DNA of 64,000 bases from Apostichopus japonicus (Eukaryota > Echinodermata > Holothuroidea > Aspidochirotida > Stichopodidae): the NCBI RefSeq assembly GCF_037975245.1, contig NC_092575.1, forward strand, positions 4,953,501 through 5,017,500, read 5' to 3'. Each line of letters opens with the position of its first letter. The stretch's first letter is position 1. Made by a program: the position numbers and the translations under genes. Positions 24,748 to 37,180 of this stretch are shown piece after piece. The notes beneath the pieces were generated by a model that was not told the origin of the DNA, made no database searches, and worked only from the letters and a program-made list of their open reading frames with translations.

Positions 24748-24826
24748 TTAATCGGAAAACAAAAGATCATTAATTGCATAAGTATATCACCTGTTTTCTT
24801 TTACATGTCCGCTAAGGCGGGTATTA

Positions 24827-24832
24827 AATAAA
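24827..24832 (+). promoter_or_regulatory. Poly(A) signal of gene A
   Basis: AATAAA lies 80 bp after the stop codon, in a context (GCGGGTATTAAATAAAACTG) almost identical after gene B. In copy D the hexamer has mutated. Confidence 0.65.
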
Positions 24833-26112
24833 ACTGTAGGCGTTGTTATTTGTGACCTTCTTAAATCATATTTCATCTGCGGTAGTTGGATGTTTCCTTA
24901 CAGAAATAAAAGTGATCTTTTAAACAATTATGGTAATATACGTGCTTTCCTTTGCAGTTGAGAACACACTTGGATAAGTAAAATTCGTTGACATCTTTGT
25001 TATTGCTGTATTTCACGGCGTGTGCTTTCTTAACCTTGTATTTCTTTTATTCAGAGTATTAACGCAAATTATTGAATTATGACGACAAAGCTCTAATTGA
25101 AACGATAAAAAACATAAAAACTATAGCTGCAGTTTTATGGCTGATTGGGTGCGATTAAAAGTTTGCTTAAAATCAAATGTTTCTGGCTTTTACAAACTTT
25201 TCTCTCCACTTTATTCTGATTTCAGCTTTTAATACCTTCTATGTAAGTTCTCTATTAGTAAGTTGTCATATTAACTATTTAGATATTAAAGAATATTTAC
25301 TATTTGATTATCGTTGATTGGTAGTGAATAAAAAAGTGTTAATGTTTGTTTCTTGCCACTATCTTTATTTTCTAAATCTTTTCTTAGATATGGCTCTTGA
25401 CCCGTTAAACGATTCTTTTATTGCAATTCCACAAGCGGGAATATTAAGGCCTGGGTTAGCAAGCTATTCTCAACAAAATAATTTTCTAATAAAATTATAA
25501 AGGTGATAAGAACAACCTCTAAATTGAGATTCGTTAGTTGGTAATGGATGATTTGGTCACGAGAGCATAGTCCGTCGCTATTAGGCAATATCTGTATGTA
25601 AAGTATGATCATCCGCGTCTTGAAACGTGTTTAATGAATAATGTTCATACTTTGAAATATATGCCCAACATTACAGAAATACCGTGACAAGGCTTTCCAT
25701 ACGCACACATGATATCAGTCTCCTGTGATTATTTCTTAACTTTTCTGAGAATTATAGATTACTTAACCGACATTTTTGCTGATTTTCATATAGCCTACAC
25801 TTTCTTAACTTCAAACATCCGAAAACCTAAGCAAACGCATTCCATTGACATATCATCAGTTACTAGCACTGCTTGCCCTGCGTTTATGTAAAGAAGAATA
25901 AATGGTGGGTAGGATATGCCAGTGAAAACTTTTATCTATGCTTTAGCGGGCCTTGAAAGTGACGAATTTAGTGTTCAAGTCAATGGAACGAATATATAGA
26001 AGTTTTCAACTGACATGTCCTACCCACCACATGATAGCTGATTGCTTGGGCCATCACAGCACGTTTAACCGTTGCCACTATGACAGTTTAGATTTTGAAC
26101 TAGAAAAGCTGA

Positions 26113-27818
26113 AAAGTTAGCGTAGTGCTCCCAAACCCCTAAGTCGGGCCCCTGCATAGATCCTATCAGATCAAGGCATTGCGCCAAGGCGCACGCGGGG
26201 TGCGCTTAGCACACACTCCTTTAGTAATCATCCCTATTCATTCATTTGTGTCCGCTCCTGCTTTTGTATACTCTTCTACGGTAGAATAACCATGCAAACG
26301 CGTAAGAAAAACGCGGTAGGAAGTAAAACGCTGTGAAACTTGGCTTTACATTGTAATCAACTTAATATAATATATTCAGGGTTCTGCCGCTGCCGGTCGG
26401 CGCCGGTCGGGCCCGACCAGCACGCTGAATTACCGACCGCCACAATCTGCCTGAGTGACTTTTCCGACCGGCACTTATTTTCTATAGGAACTCCAAAAAA
26501 CAGCTCCATAGCCGGAGGGTCGAACGTACAGAAACAATCTCTTTGAGACTAGGGGAAATCCAGTTCATAACTGTTCAAAATATCCAACACATCACAGTGT
26601 CATACTAAGTAAAAATTACCAGAGTTCCGCATTCCAGACGAATGACTGTTTTCCGTTTCCAACTCCCGATCGTACTTTTGATAGTTTCATTTATATCTAT
26701 TTTTATCGCGCGAGACACAGGCACTATCCAGCTAGCTAGTACACATACGGCCGTTAACCTTCGTAGCGGGTGAATTTACATCATATTGCATTAGGCACGA
26801 GTGACAAGGGCTGCAAAACCTTGCGAACCGTCTGAACCAGGTTCGCGGGAAATCCGCGATGGTCGCGGGAAATCCAGCCCGGCTGGCGGAAAAAAAAAAT
26901 TAAAAAAATACCGGACGAAAAACTAAAAAAAAACACAAAGGACAAATAAGTACATCTATAAAAAAACAAAAAGTAAAATTTCACAAGAAAAGTTTCAGAA
27001 ACAAAAGGAAAATGTTCAGAGAGCGTGCTCGCAATTTTAGTCACAATACCAACGAGTAATGATGTGTCCCCAACCCACTTACAATGGCTATTTCGCAAGC
27101 TTCAGGGTATACGTGTCACACGGACACCCACGGCCCAGCGCGGGAAGGTTGCTGTAATAAATCAGCCTCGCGGGAAATGTTTTGAACAATATTGCCATTC
27201 CACGTTCTTTTATATTTGTATTGTATGTCGGTTAGTAAACGTTTTCTTTCGTATGAATTTGACTTCAGTTCAGTGTTCCCACTAAGGTGCGGGATTCCCT
27301 TCAACTGACTCAGTAATCCCGCAAAGAAAACATTTGTCTGCTGGAAATCCCCGCATCGTTTTTTGCATTCGCGATGAGTTTATACTCAATGTACAACTTA
27401 TTCACTTGACCGTATAGAGAAAAAAAACTGAAAATCAATTGTGTACCAATTGTGTACGGAAAGGTGGTAGGCTACACCTTTCAAATTTTATGAAAGATCG
27501 AGCAAAGCACTTTCGAAAAATTCATGCCAAACTTGCATATCGTACTAAATGCAACTAATGTCATGTAAACAAGGCTCTAGTGCATCCATTTATGAATATA
27601 CCGTAAGACCACATCTGGTGTTAAGCGGGGGGGGGGGGGGGGAGGGGGGAAAGAAAGTATTTTCTAGCATTTCCAAAAATACCGAAAAAATAATATCCTA
27701 CCATAGTTAAGTGTATAGCAAATAGCCTAACCACCTCGGCGGTTATAACGGATCTCACGTAACTACAAAATCACAACTAATTGTATTTTGCGGAGTTTAC
27801 GTTTTCTACAAGAACATG
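26113..27818. other. Spacer with GC-rich dispersed repeats
   Basis: GC-rich patches differ in composition from their AT-rich surroundings: CCGGTCGG/CCGACCGG motifs at 26385-26475, and CGCGGGAAATCC-type motifs at 26840-26885 and 27165-27180. A run of 16 G lies at 27627-27642. The minus frame at 26781-27098 contains homopolymer-driven Phe runs and is not convincing as a gene. Confidence 0.5.
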
Positions 27819-30800
27819 CACTGAAAACTTAAATTGGTTCACCGACTAACATAACGTTAGTCCATCTGGTGCCTCTCCCGACTAACATAGCCTTAGTCAG
27901 TTGCTATACCGACTAATTTATTCCTTGGTCAGTTGGATTTCTTAGTCGGTCATTTTAGTCCGTCAGTTTAGTCGATCAACAATTTCTTAGTCTGTAAATG
28001 TATATTAGTCAGTTACATTAGTTGGTGACATTAGTCGGTCTTTACCGACTAATTTATATGAGCCACCGACTAGTTTATAGCAGGTTTTACATTAGTCAGG
28101 ATGGTGCCTCTCCCGACTAACCTTTCTTAGTCGGTATCGACTGACTAGTTGCACTGACTAGAATCACTGAAAGAATTAAACCCGACTAGTTTCACTGACT
28201 AGCATCACTGAAAGCAAAGAGAGCAGAAGAACACAAATAATGTGTACGTTGGCAGTATTTATTTCTGATAAAACTTCTGATGTCTACAAAGGCTGACTTT
28301 CGACAGATAGAGAAGATATCACTGTAAACAAAAATCTGAAAATTTGATTTTATTCCAACAAAGTTAAGACAAGTTAATGGATCAAACATGAATCGCAAAA
28401 GTATAGCACTGCACAATAATGCAAAGTTGAATCTTGGGCAAGGGTTCCTCATGACTTTCGTTTTAAAGTGGTACCCCAAATCGACACCAGTTAAGTCTTC
28501 ACGAACAAAGAGTGTTTCTCTTAACTACAAATGGCCTCCCACTTGTCTTCAGGAAGCCAAAATCTGCACCATTGTTGACCTGTGAACAGAAAATATGATA
28601 TACATGTAAGCACAGATACAGATATAGCACATGATAACTCACATTATCATAAACATACATTTACATTAAAATTTTATAACATATTGGGAGGTATACATTT
28701 AAATCTAGGTCCCTCAAATTATAAGCCAGGAATAGCAGCTTTACCAAATAATTATTAGCTTTGCACAGCATAACACCAAGATATTTTTCAAAGCTTAATA
28801 GTTATGTTAATCATGTTAATAATGATCCCAATAGACCGGGAGCCCAGAGGGTTTGGTTAGCTGGGAAGGTAACCAATTGCCTTGTACATCACAATGTTCA
28901 CAGTGCATTCCTGTATATGAAACCAACGACTGGCACACCGACTGTGGTGGGTGTGGCTGGGAGAGCAATTTTAAAGTCACCTGATAGCTAACCTAGATCA
29001 GTTTTCATGGTAACACAAAGTAAGTACAATGTGTCAGGTATGGCCCCAAGAGCAACAAATGGCCATTGCCAGTAATTACTGGTGGTGGGGTACCCCTGCC
29101 AGTGATCTATAATTGACCCCTCAAGGCTGACCTAGGTCAGCTCATGAGGAAACCACTTGAAACCTACTGGAAAATTTTGGTTAGGACTTCAGATACAACT
29201 GATGGGCATTGCCAGTAATTTTTATTGGTGGGGTACCCCTGCCAGTAGACCCCCAAAATGCCCATCCCCCATTGACCTAGATGAGCTCATGATGTAACCA
29301 GTTGAAAACTACTGGAAATGGTATCACTTCATATTTAAGGGATGGGAATTTCCAGTAATTTATATTGGGGGGGGGGGGTACCCCTGCCAGTAGACCCCCA
29401 AAATGCCCATTCCCTCATTGACCTAGGTCAGCTCATGAGATAACCAGTTGAAAAATTACTGGAAAATGATAGGTATCACTTCATATGTAAGGGATGGGCA
29501 TTTCCAGTCATTAACATTAGTGGGGTAACCCTGCCAGTAGACCCCCAAAATGCCCATCCCCCATTGACCTAGATTAGCTCATGAGGTAACCAGTTGAAAA
29601 CTACTGTAAAATGATTGGAAGGACTCTATATGTAAGGGATGGCCATTTCCAGTAATTTATATTAGTGGGGTACCCCTGCCAGTAGACCCCCAAAATGCCC
29701 CCCCCCCTCATTGATCTAGGTCAGCTCATGATTTAACCAGTTGAAAACTACTGGAAAATGATTGACAGGATTCTATATGTAAGGGATGGGCGGACTCTGG
29801 CAGTGGTGGCCCACCAATATAAAATACTGGAAATGCCCATCCTTACATATGAAGTGATAACTATCATTTTCCTGTAGGTTTCAACTGGTCAAATCATGAG
29901 CTCACCTAGGTCAATGAGGGGATGGGCATATTGGGGGTCTACTGTCAGGGGTACCCCACCAATAAAAATTACTGGCAATGCCCATCCCTTGTATCTGAAG
30001 TCCTAACCAACATTTTCCAGTAGGTTTCAAGTGGTTACCTCATGAGCTGACCTAGGTCAGCTGTGAGGGGTCAATCGTTGATCACTGGCAGGGGTACCCC
30101 ACCACCAATAATTACTGGCGATGGCCATTTGCTGCTCTTGGGGCCATACCAGACACATTGTTCTTACTTTGATATGGTTACCATGAAAACTGATCTAGGT
30201 TAGCTATTAGGTGACTTTAAAATTGCTCTCCCAGCCACATCCACCACAGTCGGTTTGCCAGTCGTCAGGTTTCATGTACAGGAATGCATTGTGAACATTG
30301 TAATGTACCAGGCAATTGGTTACCCTCCCAGCTAACCAAACCCTCTGGACTCCCGCTCTACAGATCAGTGAAAATTTGACCAAACTTATGAAGCTTGCAC
30401 GTAAATGATATATTAGACTGTTTTTTTTAAAAACAGGTTATGAAAAGTATCTTTAATATCATTAAACAGTTGGGTACAATAGTTAAACTCACTCTTCCAT
30501 CTTTTTTCTCTATGGTACTTGTTCCTTTGCTTTTTGGACTCTTGGATAAACTCTTTTGTTCTGCGAAGGGTACCAATATATCATCTTAAAACATGTCTTT
30601 AAGCCATATATAACACAGTTCTCCTCTTCTGTTGTTGCCTCCACACTGGTGTCGTACATCACAGGAAACCTCACCCTTGACTTAGATATTTGGCTTTTCA
30701 ATTCCTGCTGGAAAAAAAGAAACAGCAAAGTATTCATCATTTGAAAAAAAAAATTAAATAAAGTTGTCACCACAAAGTTATGTGAGATTTGCTTCCACTA

Positions 30801-32594
30801 TAGTCTCAAAAAACAATCCCAAAGTTTGAAGCAGACTGTATAAAGCTGAAAATTTGAACGAGAGTGTCATCACCATTGCAACCAGAATCAAATGCTCAGA
30901 ATACAGAGATAATAAAACATGGGCTAAATCTTTGTTTGTTTTTATGATCTTTAAAAATATTAAATTTTAGAAACAGAAATGCACTGAGCCAACTTATTTA
31001 TAGGCCTAATCGTTTTTAGTTGTTATTTTGCTTGCTCACATAACAAGCCTGTTTAGACCTAGGCTAGAGGAGAATCAATACTTTGTTACACTAAGTTTGT
31101 CTTTCGGTCGTTTTGATTTAGTCTTACTAGTAGTACTAAAGTATATAATGGACCGGCGAAGACTAGAGAATACCCAGAGTTTTAGCAACTGCGTTAAACT
31201 GTATCATCTGATCTATTATTTACGTCAATGAGTTTCATTCAATCTAGGATCAAAAAGAGAAAACTAATTAATCTTAACCTTTAAACTTTGCTACTAAACA
31301 GATATGCTTGAATTACAAATAAATGTCAAAAACCATCATAATCTACGAATCGATGCATATACATATACATAAACAGAATAATTTGAATTCGCGCAAGTGA
31401 ACCCTGCACTACATTGGACAGAAAAAAACGTGCAATTATAGACCAAACTAAACATACTAAATTTTCCGTTACTTCTACATAAAATATCAATACAAATACA
31501 ACAACTTACTCTTTTGGCAGTATACTAAAAGCACATGTTATAATAACTTCAGACTATCAAGCTTTCCTGAGAAAAAACGGTTAATACTTCTTACAGTAAA
31601 CAAGTCGACCGTGAAGAAATGTCGCAATTGTTTCCTGGGCGTGACCGGAAATTCAATACTAAAAAATGATAAATGAAAAGGTTAAATAGAACTGAAGCGT
31701 GCATCCTGACTGCTCGCAACATTATAATACCGTTGACTAGCCAATTTGTTCAGCCTACTGTGACTGTACGTTTGAAGGTCTAGCCTTGCTTATTCAATAT
31801 CACAAAGCCTACCCATTTAGATTCACATGGGAAATTACAGGAAATCTTTACCAAATGAGTGTAGACTTCAAATAAATTATTGAGACTTATAGTTCCAGCA
31901 TTTGTTTGGGAATAAATTAGAAGATTATGTGCCACTGTTCAATCTAGCCCAATACACACATAACACATTGTTAATTGGTGTTTAGAATGCACACATTAGT
32001 GTTGAGAATGCACTGCAGTACCCAGTAGAAGCCTATAGGTTACTCACTGTCATTGCACTTGTGTATTGCGAAACGCCAGCGTGACAACGGTAGCGTTACA
32101 CTAACCATAATACAGTACTAGTGCCAGTGGCCTAACAATTAACTTTAATTTTACCTTCAAGTTAAAGGAATAACAGGTAGGCCGATGATGGCAGATAATA
32201 CCTCCATTCTTCTAAAGACCTTCTTGGGTGATTTACGGTTGAAAGTTGCTTAGAGTGATCGTATGAAACTATGCCAAGTACAGCAAGCTGCCGTTGCCTC
32301 TCGGTTTCCAAATTGAAGTGAATCGAATTGGGTTAAACTACATTAGTCCGTCGACACCGACTAAGCTACGATTATGGCGTAAATCGGGTGTCCGTATCGT
32401 TCTTAGTCCATGGGTTAAAATACCTTAGTCCGTCGCCACCGACTAAGCTGCGATTATATTTTCCTTAGTCAGTGTAAACTGACTAAGAAGCAGCGATGAA
32501 ACGAAGATTTTTGCTAGTCCGTGTGCATTGACTAACGTTACAAACTAATTTAACGTTAGTCCGTGGCAATATTGACTAGTTTATTTTTTCAGTG
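27819..32594. mobile_element. DNA transposon with CACTG ends and TTAGTC subterminal arrays (CMC/EnSpm-like)
   Basis: The left end CACTGAAAACTT (27819) and right end TTTTTTCAGTG (to 32594) are inverted, and a TG dinucleotide flanks both sides (27817-27818 and 32595-32596). About 20 copies of TTAGTC/GACTAA, in both orientations, fill 27840-28200. About 11 more fill 32340-32580. Dense subterminal motifs of this kind bind transposase in CACTA-type elements. No intact transposase was found. A possible minus-strand exon at about 30714-30510 (QELKSQISKSRVRFPVMYD) follows a good acceptor, but I cannot assign it. Family assignment rests on ends and target duplication only. Confidence 0.6.
28834..30360. 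repeat. 1.5-kb palindrome with about 145-bp tandem units in its arms
   Basis: The left arm starts GGGAGCCCAGAGGGTTTGG near 28838. The right arm ends with its complement, CCAAACCCTCTGGACTCCC, near 30354. Five direct units of about 140-152 bp begin CCAGTAATT or CCAGTCATT at 29069, 29212, 29352, 29504 and 29649. The right arm holds about two complete inverted units and part of a third. The turn lies near 29790-29830. Each unit contains TGACCTAGGTCAGCTCATGA-like and GGGGTACCCCTGCCAG-like blocks, themselves partly palindromic. It lies inside the CACTG element. Confidence 0.85.
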
Positions 32595-35424
32595 TGGAAA
32601 CAATATTTAGCATTGAGTTAATCATGCCAAGTGGCCTAAAACATGTGATTACAAGGGTAACTTTCATAAAGATGGCCATAGCAAGGGGCCTTGATATCGT
32701 GCTATGCGTGTATGGTATGGACTGTGCCTCGTGTTTCATGGGGTGTGCATGCGGAGGAGTCAGTTGGCTTGAGGTATGTTTTACTTACCTAAATGTAACG
32801 GGGATATTTTACCTACTTTTCTTGAACGTCTAAGATATCATTTCGCATAACTTTACCGATCCTTTACTGACTGACCTAATTAATTCTAGAGTGGAACGAA
32901 AAAAGTTTACTCCATGAAAAGTTCCCTGGCAACGTGCCAAAAAATGTTAACAAACAGGTGTTAGACAGGGGATGAGCTCACAGTTGTTTGGCAAGGTACC
33001 TGGGAAAATTCGCAGCAGATGTACCGTGGTAGTTGGGTAGCGTTAAACACTGCAGTAATAAACGCTGTTCGAAGGTTCACTGCATGATTCGTCTTTATTT
33101 GGGAGTGGACTCTCACTCACTGTCCATCTAAAATTATCATCTCAGCCTGAATGATTTATTTAATAGGCACCACCGGCTGGTCTGTACTCTGGTGCACCAG
33201 ATATTTGTCCTAACTTTTTTCATTAATTATGAAAAATTCCAGACATGAGATCTCATTTCAAAGCTGTCTACATGTGGCTCAGAATACTCGGGAAGGGCCG
33301 TTTCCGGCCATCTGGGGGGTTTCCAAAACCCAAAATTTTATTGTACGCTCCTCGCCAACCGACGGTCGCGCTCCGCTTAGATAGTCCTGCCGGCACTCAA
33401 TCCACCCTGGGCAGAACCCTGTATATTATATATTATTTGGAACAATCAAGATAAAGCTACCAATATTTAAATAAATGACAAAATATATGAATCAAAAGTG
33501 TTGTATCCATTGAATTGTACGTTTTTCTGCCAGACATACTTCTCACAACTTATTTGTAGATTCATTGAACATGGAAACAGGGGCGGCGATCTGTTTCAAA
33601 TATTTGGGGGGGGGGGGGGACATTTGCTTGGATGCAGGCGAATTACTATCAAAGCGGAGCGCCGCCATTGGTTGGCGCGCAGCGTAGAAGAAAATTTCTG
33701 GTTTTGATAGCCCCCCAGATCACCGGAAATGGCACTTCTCACGCTTGAAACTGACCAACCAAATGTACACTTTTGCCTGAGAACCAAGTTTTTCCTAATA
33801 TTTTTTTTTTTCATTCGTAACCTTTTTTGCGAGAGAGTATTCTCGAGCTTAGATGTGGGTCTCAACTCTGAAGGGGGGACAGAATTCCACGCCGTTTCCT
33901 TTATCTGTACATATGTCACCATGTCGAATTTACAGTATCCTAAGAGCAGTGTCAAAAATGAAGTTTAATATCGTAAACAGTTCATTTTTACGTATATATT
34001 ATATTCCAGATAATAATTATACGTCATAATTGGATCTACATGTAAAGAAAATGACTGCAGTTTACAGAGTCTCTTTGCTAAGACTACGAGTTGTAGAAAT
34101 TGATGACGTCAAACCAAAAAGTTTGGCACGGAGCCATGGCCACAGAAAACGTTTCTGTGCGTATGCATCACGTATTATTCATCGCCGAGTTGACTCTGTT
34201 GTGTACGTAATGTCGTATGTCATACGAACCATCAACAGAAAGCAATACTACTGTATATCAACGAGTACGACACTATACATACTATACCTTTCGATATTCG
34301 GTAAAACTACTTGATGTAAACTCACACTAATATTTCTTACAAATTCTTGAAGTATTTCGCTTGAATGTTAGGCGTAGGTTACGAAAAGAAGTGGCTCTGC
34401 GGACGGAAAGTAGTTTTGCTTAAATCACGATATCTTGGCCTTTCGGGGTCTGGAATTTAGGCACAATTTGTTCGCAATACCGTGTGAGATTCACGAAAGT
34501 AGCCTAGCCGTAGCGTTACGTAGTAAGACATAACGTTAACCTTACATTGCAATGTGACCTAGGCTAAGCTAGATTATAGATGGCAACCAGTTCGTTACCG
34601 AAAATGTTTTGGGCGGCACTTAGACAATTGCTCTGACCAGAATCTCCTTTCGTGGTATTTCTTTGTTTGTCATCCCATTTGAGAACATTGGGTTATGAAT
34701 GAATATAAATTGACCACTGTCACAAGTTATGCTAGGTACCCCGGTAACTAATTCTTAGTCACAGATACTAGGCCTTCTCAGCATGTTACTTGTACCTGTT
34801 ACTGTCTAGGCTATGTACAGTAAGTTCTAACTCTAAAATTAAAAGTAATATAATAAGCTTGGCCTCAGTTAGGCTAGGCTAACCTAGCTAAGACTGGTTT
34901 GTGGTGCATCGTGTACACCTAGCAAAATAGCCTAACGTTAGGTAGCCTATAAATTGTATAAACTTTATTTTATTAATTGCATGATTTAAATCTTTATTAC
35001 GGCAGTGGTAAACCTAATGTAGACTAGGCCTGAAAATATGTGAGGCCTAATAAAATTGAGGTGGCACTGAAGAAGTCATGGGACATTTAAAGTCAGGAAG
35101 GGACTTTCTCTAATACTTTCCCAGATTATTTTCATCATCTTGGATTTGGTTTCCAAAAATTGAAGAACAACATACAATGTACATGTTTACAAGTGAAAAA
35201 TAAAAGTTATTTCCGCACCAGATATTTGTGTGCGGAAAGTGATCAGTGGAAAGTATGGGATGCCGAGAGTAACAGAAACTGCCTAAGTCTACCGCGTAGA
35301 TTCTAATCATAGTAAAAATACTACTAAAGACTTAAATTAAAGGGTAATAGCATATGAAATCAGTCTCACAAGAAAACTTCTGGCAGCAGCTTTACTTCCA
35401 AAACATAATGACGCATTACAGGAT
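32595..35424. other. Spacer with fragments of a dispersed repeat
   Basis: Two inverted fragments of one repeat lie at about 33295-33420 and 33570-33760. They share TTTCCGG.GATC/CATCTGGGGGG, GCGCTCCGCTT and CCAACC-type blocks; the second also contains a run of 14 G at 33606-33619. No gene is supported. The frame at 34030-34314 is open and basic but unrecognised. Confidence 0.5.
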
Positions 35425-35562
35425 TAGCCCAATGAGTAATGGATCTTGCATTTCTTGAAAGTTACACCAATGAATTATTGGTGTAACTTTCAAAAAGTTA
35501 CACCAATAAACTTTCAAAAAAAAAAACAATCAAAAATGCAACATCCATTACTCATTGGGCTA
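35425..35562. repeat. Small hairpin MITE-like element with TA flanks
   Basis: The ends TAGCCCAATGAGTAATGGAT (from 35425) and ATCCATTACTCATTGGGCTA (to 35562) are perfect inverted repeats for 20 bp, and the similarity continues inward. At its centre is a second perfect 17-bp palindrome with arms 35455-35471 and 35477-35493 (TTGAAAGTTACACCAAT). The outermost TA could be a Tc1/mariner-like target duplication. Confidence 0.75.
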
Positions 35563-36759
35563 CTCATGAGCAGCAAAACAATTTCCCTCTCTGGGATAAG
35601 AAATTTGTGAAAATAAAGGTAGCCACCTACAACATTTTCCATATTCTGTCCTGTATTCATTGGTTAATTGAGATTTTGCCATCACCCATAGGTTAGAGGC
35701 TCACCAGAATATAGCCCAGACTAGGCCTTAAACAGCCACTGGTCCAATTTTGTATGTAGTATGTGATGTTGGTTCAATTTTACCTCCGGTGTGTACTGTA
35801 TCACACAGTACTCTGTACAATGCAGAATATAACCCACGCTAGGCCTTAAACAGCCACTGGTCCAAGTTTTATTTGGTATGTAATATTGGTTCGTTATTAC
35901 CTACTGTGTATACTGTTTCAAACGGTACTCTGCACCTATACACTGTGTAGACACAATGCAATTACACGTCGTATACATTTGGATGGGTTTTATGGGAGGG
36001 CATCTTTCGTACGCAGTTGCCATAATTGACGTAAATCATCATAGTAGCACCGTAGTGGAACTCATATGATCATACGAACGAGTGGGAGGACGTAGTCTTC
36101 TGGTTCAAGATTGTCACACATCATGTTCGACCTCATTGCATCTCCTGTGGATCATTGCTTTTGTAGGTAATTCTACGTAACGCCGCACAATACCCGTTAG
36201 CCTCACTTTTTCAAGGTTTTAATCAGAATTTGAATAATAAATTCACTTCAAAACATACCCATAATGTTGCACAAAATTTTATCTATGGACAACCAATATA
36301 GAACCCCCCCCCCAACCCCTAACAGACCGGTCAAAATTGCACGAGTAGAGGGAAGTATGATGAAGAATGTTGGTCAAGGAATTTTCGAAAATTCAGACAC
36401 AGTTAATTTATTGGTGTACAAATATTAAAACCTCTTAAAACGGCTACTATGAAACTTCGATATCATAGAAAATACCCCAAAAATATGCTCGAGGGGGGGG
36501 GGGCGGTCTCCACCCTTCCTCCCTCCTTCCCTTGGCTACGCACCTGCGGTTAGAAATCTTGTAGGAAACAGGCCAAATGGAAACCCAGTGAACCCATATC
36601 GATGTGGATCATATATATGATTGCACTTAATTACACAAGATGCAAACCAAATTTCATTACGGATGCGGTCCGTCTAGCTATTCATTTCGAAAAAAAAAGT
36701 AAAAACTACTTTCGGTCATATATAGTAACAAATTGTGACACGGTTAGACTGGCGCCTTG
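35563..36759. other. Spacer with a local direct repeat
   Basis: ACTAGGCCTTAAACAGCCACTGGTCCAA-like sequence occurs at about 35720 and again at about 35851, each followed by TACTGTATCACA/TACTGTTTCAAA and GTACTCTG. This marks a tandem duplication of about 130 bp. Runs of C (36305-36312) and G (36493-36503) also occur. No gene is supported. Confidence 0.5.
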
Positions 36760-37095
36760 CGAGGAATTTGCCAAGGGAGGGGCAAAGCTTGTACCCAGAC
36801 TTTCTAAGCGTAGCGCCACTATTAGATGGCGCGAAGCGCAAAAAAAAAATTTGGCCGGAAAGGCCTCCCAGATCGCTGGAAATGGCAATTCCTAGGCCTT
36901 GTAAGTTGCATCTAAGCATTTTCTATTTTCAGATTACTAGCGATATCATAAAAAAATAATATACATATGCTTAAAAAAAAACTATGCCACCACATTTTTT
37001 TTGGGGGGGGGGGGGAAATGGATACTATATCCCCCACCTAAAATATTGGGGGGACATGTCCCCCCGTCCCCCCCCCCATGATCGCCGCCCATGCA
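36760..37095. repeat. Dispersed repeat fragment, second location
   Basis: It shares the GCGTAGCGCC, GGCGCGAAGCG, CAGATCGCTGGAAATGGCA and CATGATCGCCGCCCAT blocks with 33570-33760, in the same orientation. It contains a run of 13 G at 37003-37015 and a GGGGGGACATGTCCCCCC palindrome at about 37050-37067. It ends abruptly at a Penelope-type hammerhead region. Confidence 0.6.
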
Positions 37096-37140
37096 AGGAA
37101 ACAGTTGCTGAATCTTTCTAAAACCATATAAAAGTAAGTT

Positions 37141-37180
37141 GTCCTGACGTTTCGATCCTAGCAGGATCTTCTTCAGAGGC
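37141..37180 (-). ncRNA. Hammerhead ribozyme motif of a Penelope-like element
   Basis: On the minus strand the conserved core CTGAAGA (37176-37170) is followed by a five-pair stem GATCC/GGATC with a short loop, then GAAA (37153-37150) and CGTC. This matches the hammerhead core CUGANGA...GAAA with a very short ACGU stem III, the form described in Penelope-like retroelements and thought to act as dimers. The flanking minus-strand sequence (to about 37340) is probably the rest of that element's repeat. Activity is inferred, not shown. Confidence 0.6.

Larger units (their letters stand above)
17975..26112 (+). repeat. Duplicated unit A of the fibrinogen-related gene array
   Basis: This block is similar along its length to 40450-48700 (unit B), to the inverse of about 48830-52965 (unit C) and to 59730-64000 (unit E). 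Shared landmarks outside the gene include CTGAATCTGATCGC near 18033, ACTTGCAGGAAGTAGACC near 18812, CAATAGCTATGTCACAAT near 19358, and a LINE relic at 19.45-20.0 kb. The MITE at 18119-18465 is present only in this unit. The 3' end is placed where similarity to unit B and to the flank of C fades, so it is approximate. Confidence 0.8.

Noticed and set aside
29060-29800. CRISPR-like array
   Set aside because: The repeats are about 145 bp, contiguous and without unique spacers, lie inside a palindrome, and the DNA is eukaryotic.
36602-36959. Open frames on both strands near 36.7 kb
   Set aside because: They fall in the dispersed repeat also present at 33.6 kb; no protein family is recognised and the frames differ between copies.
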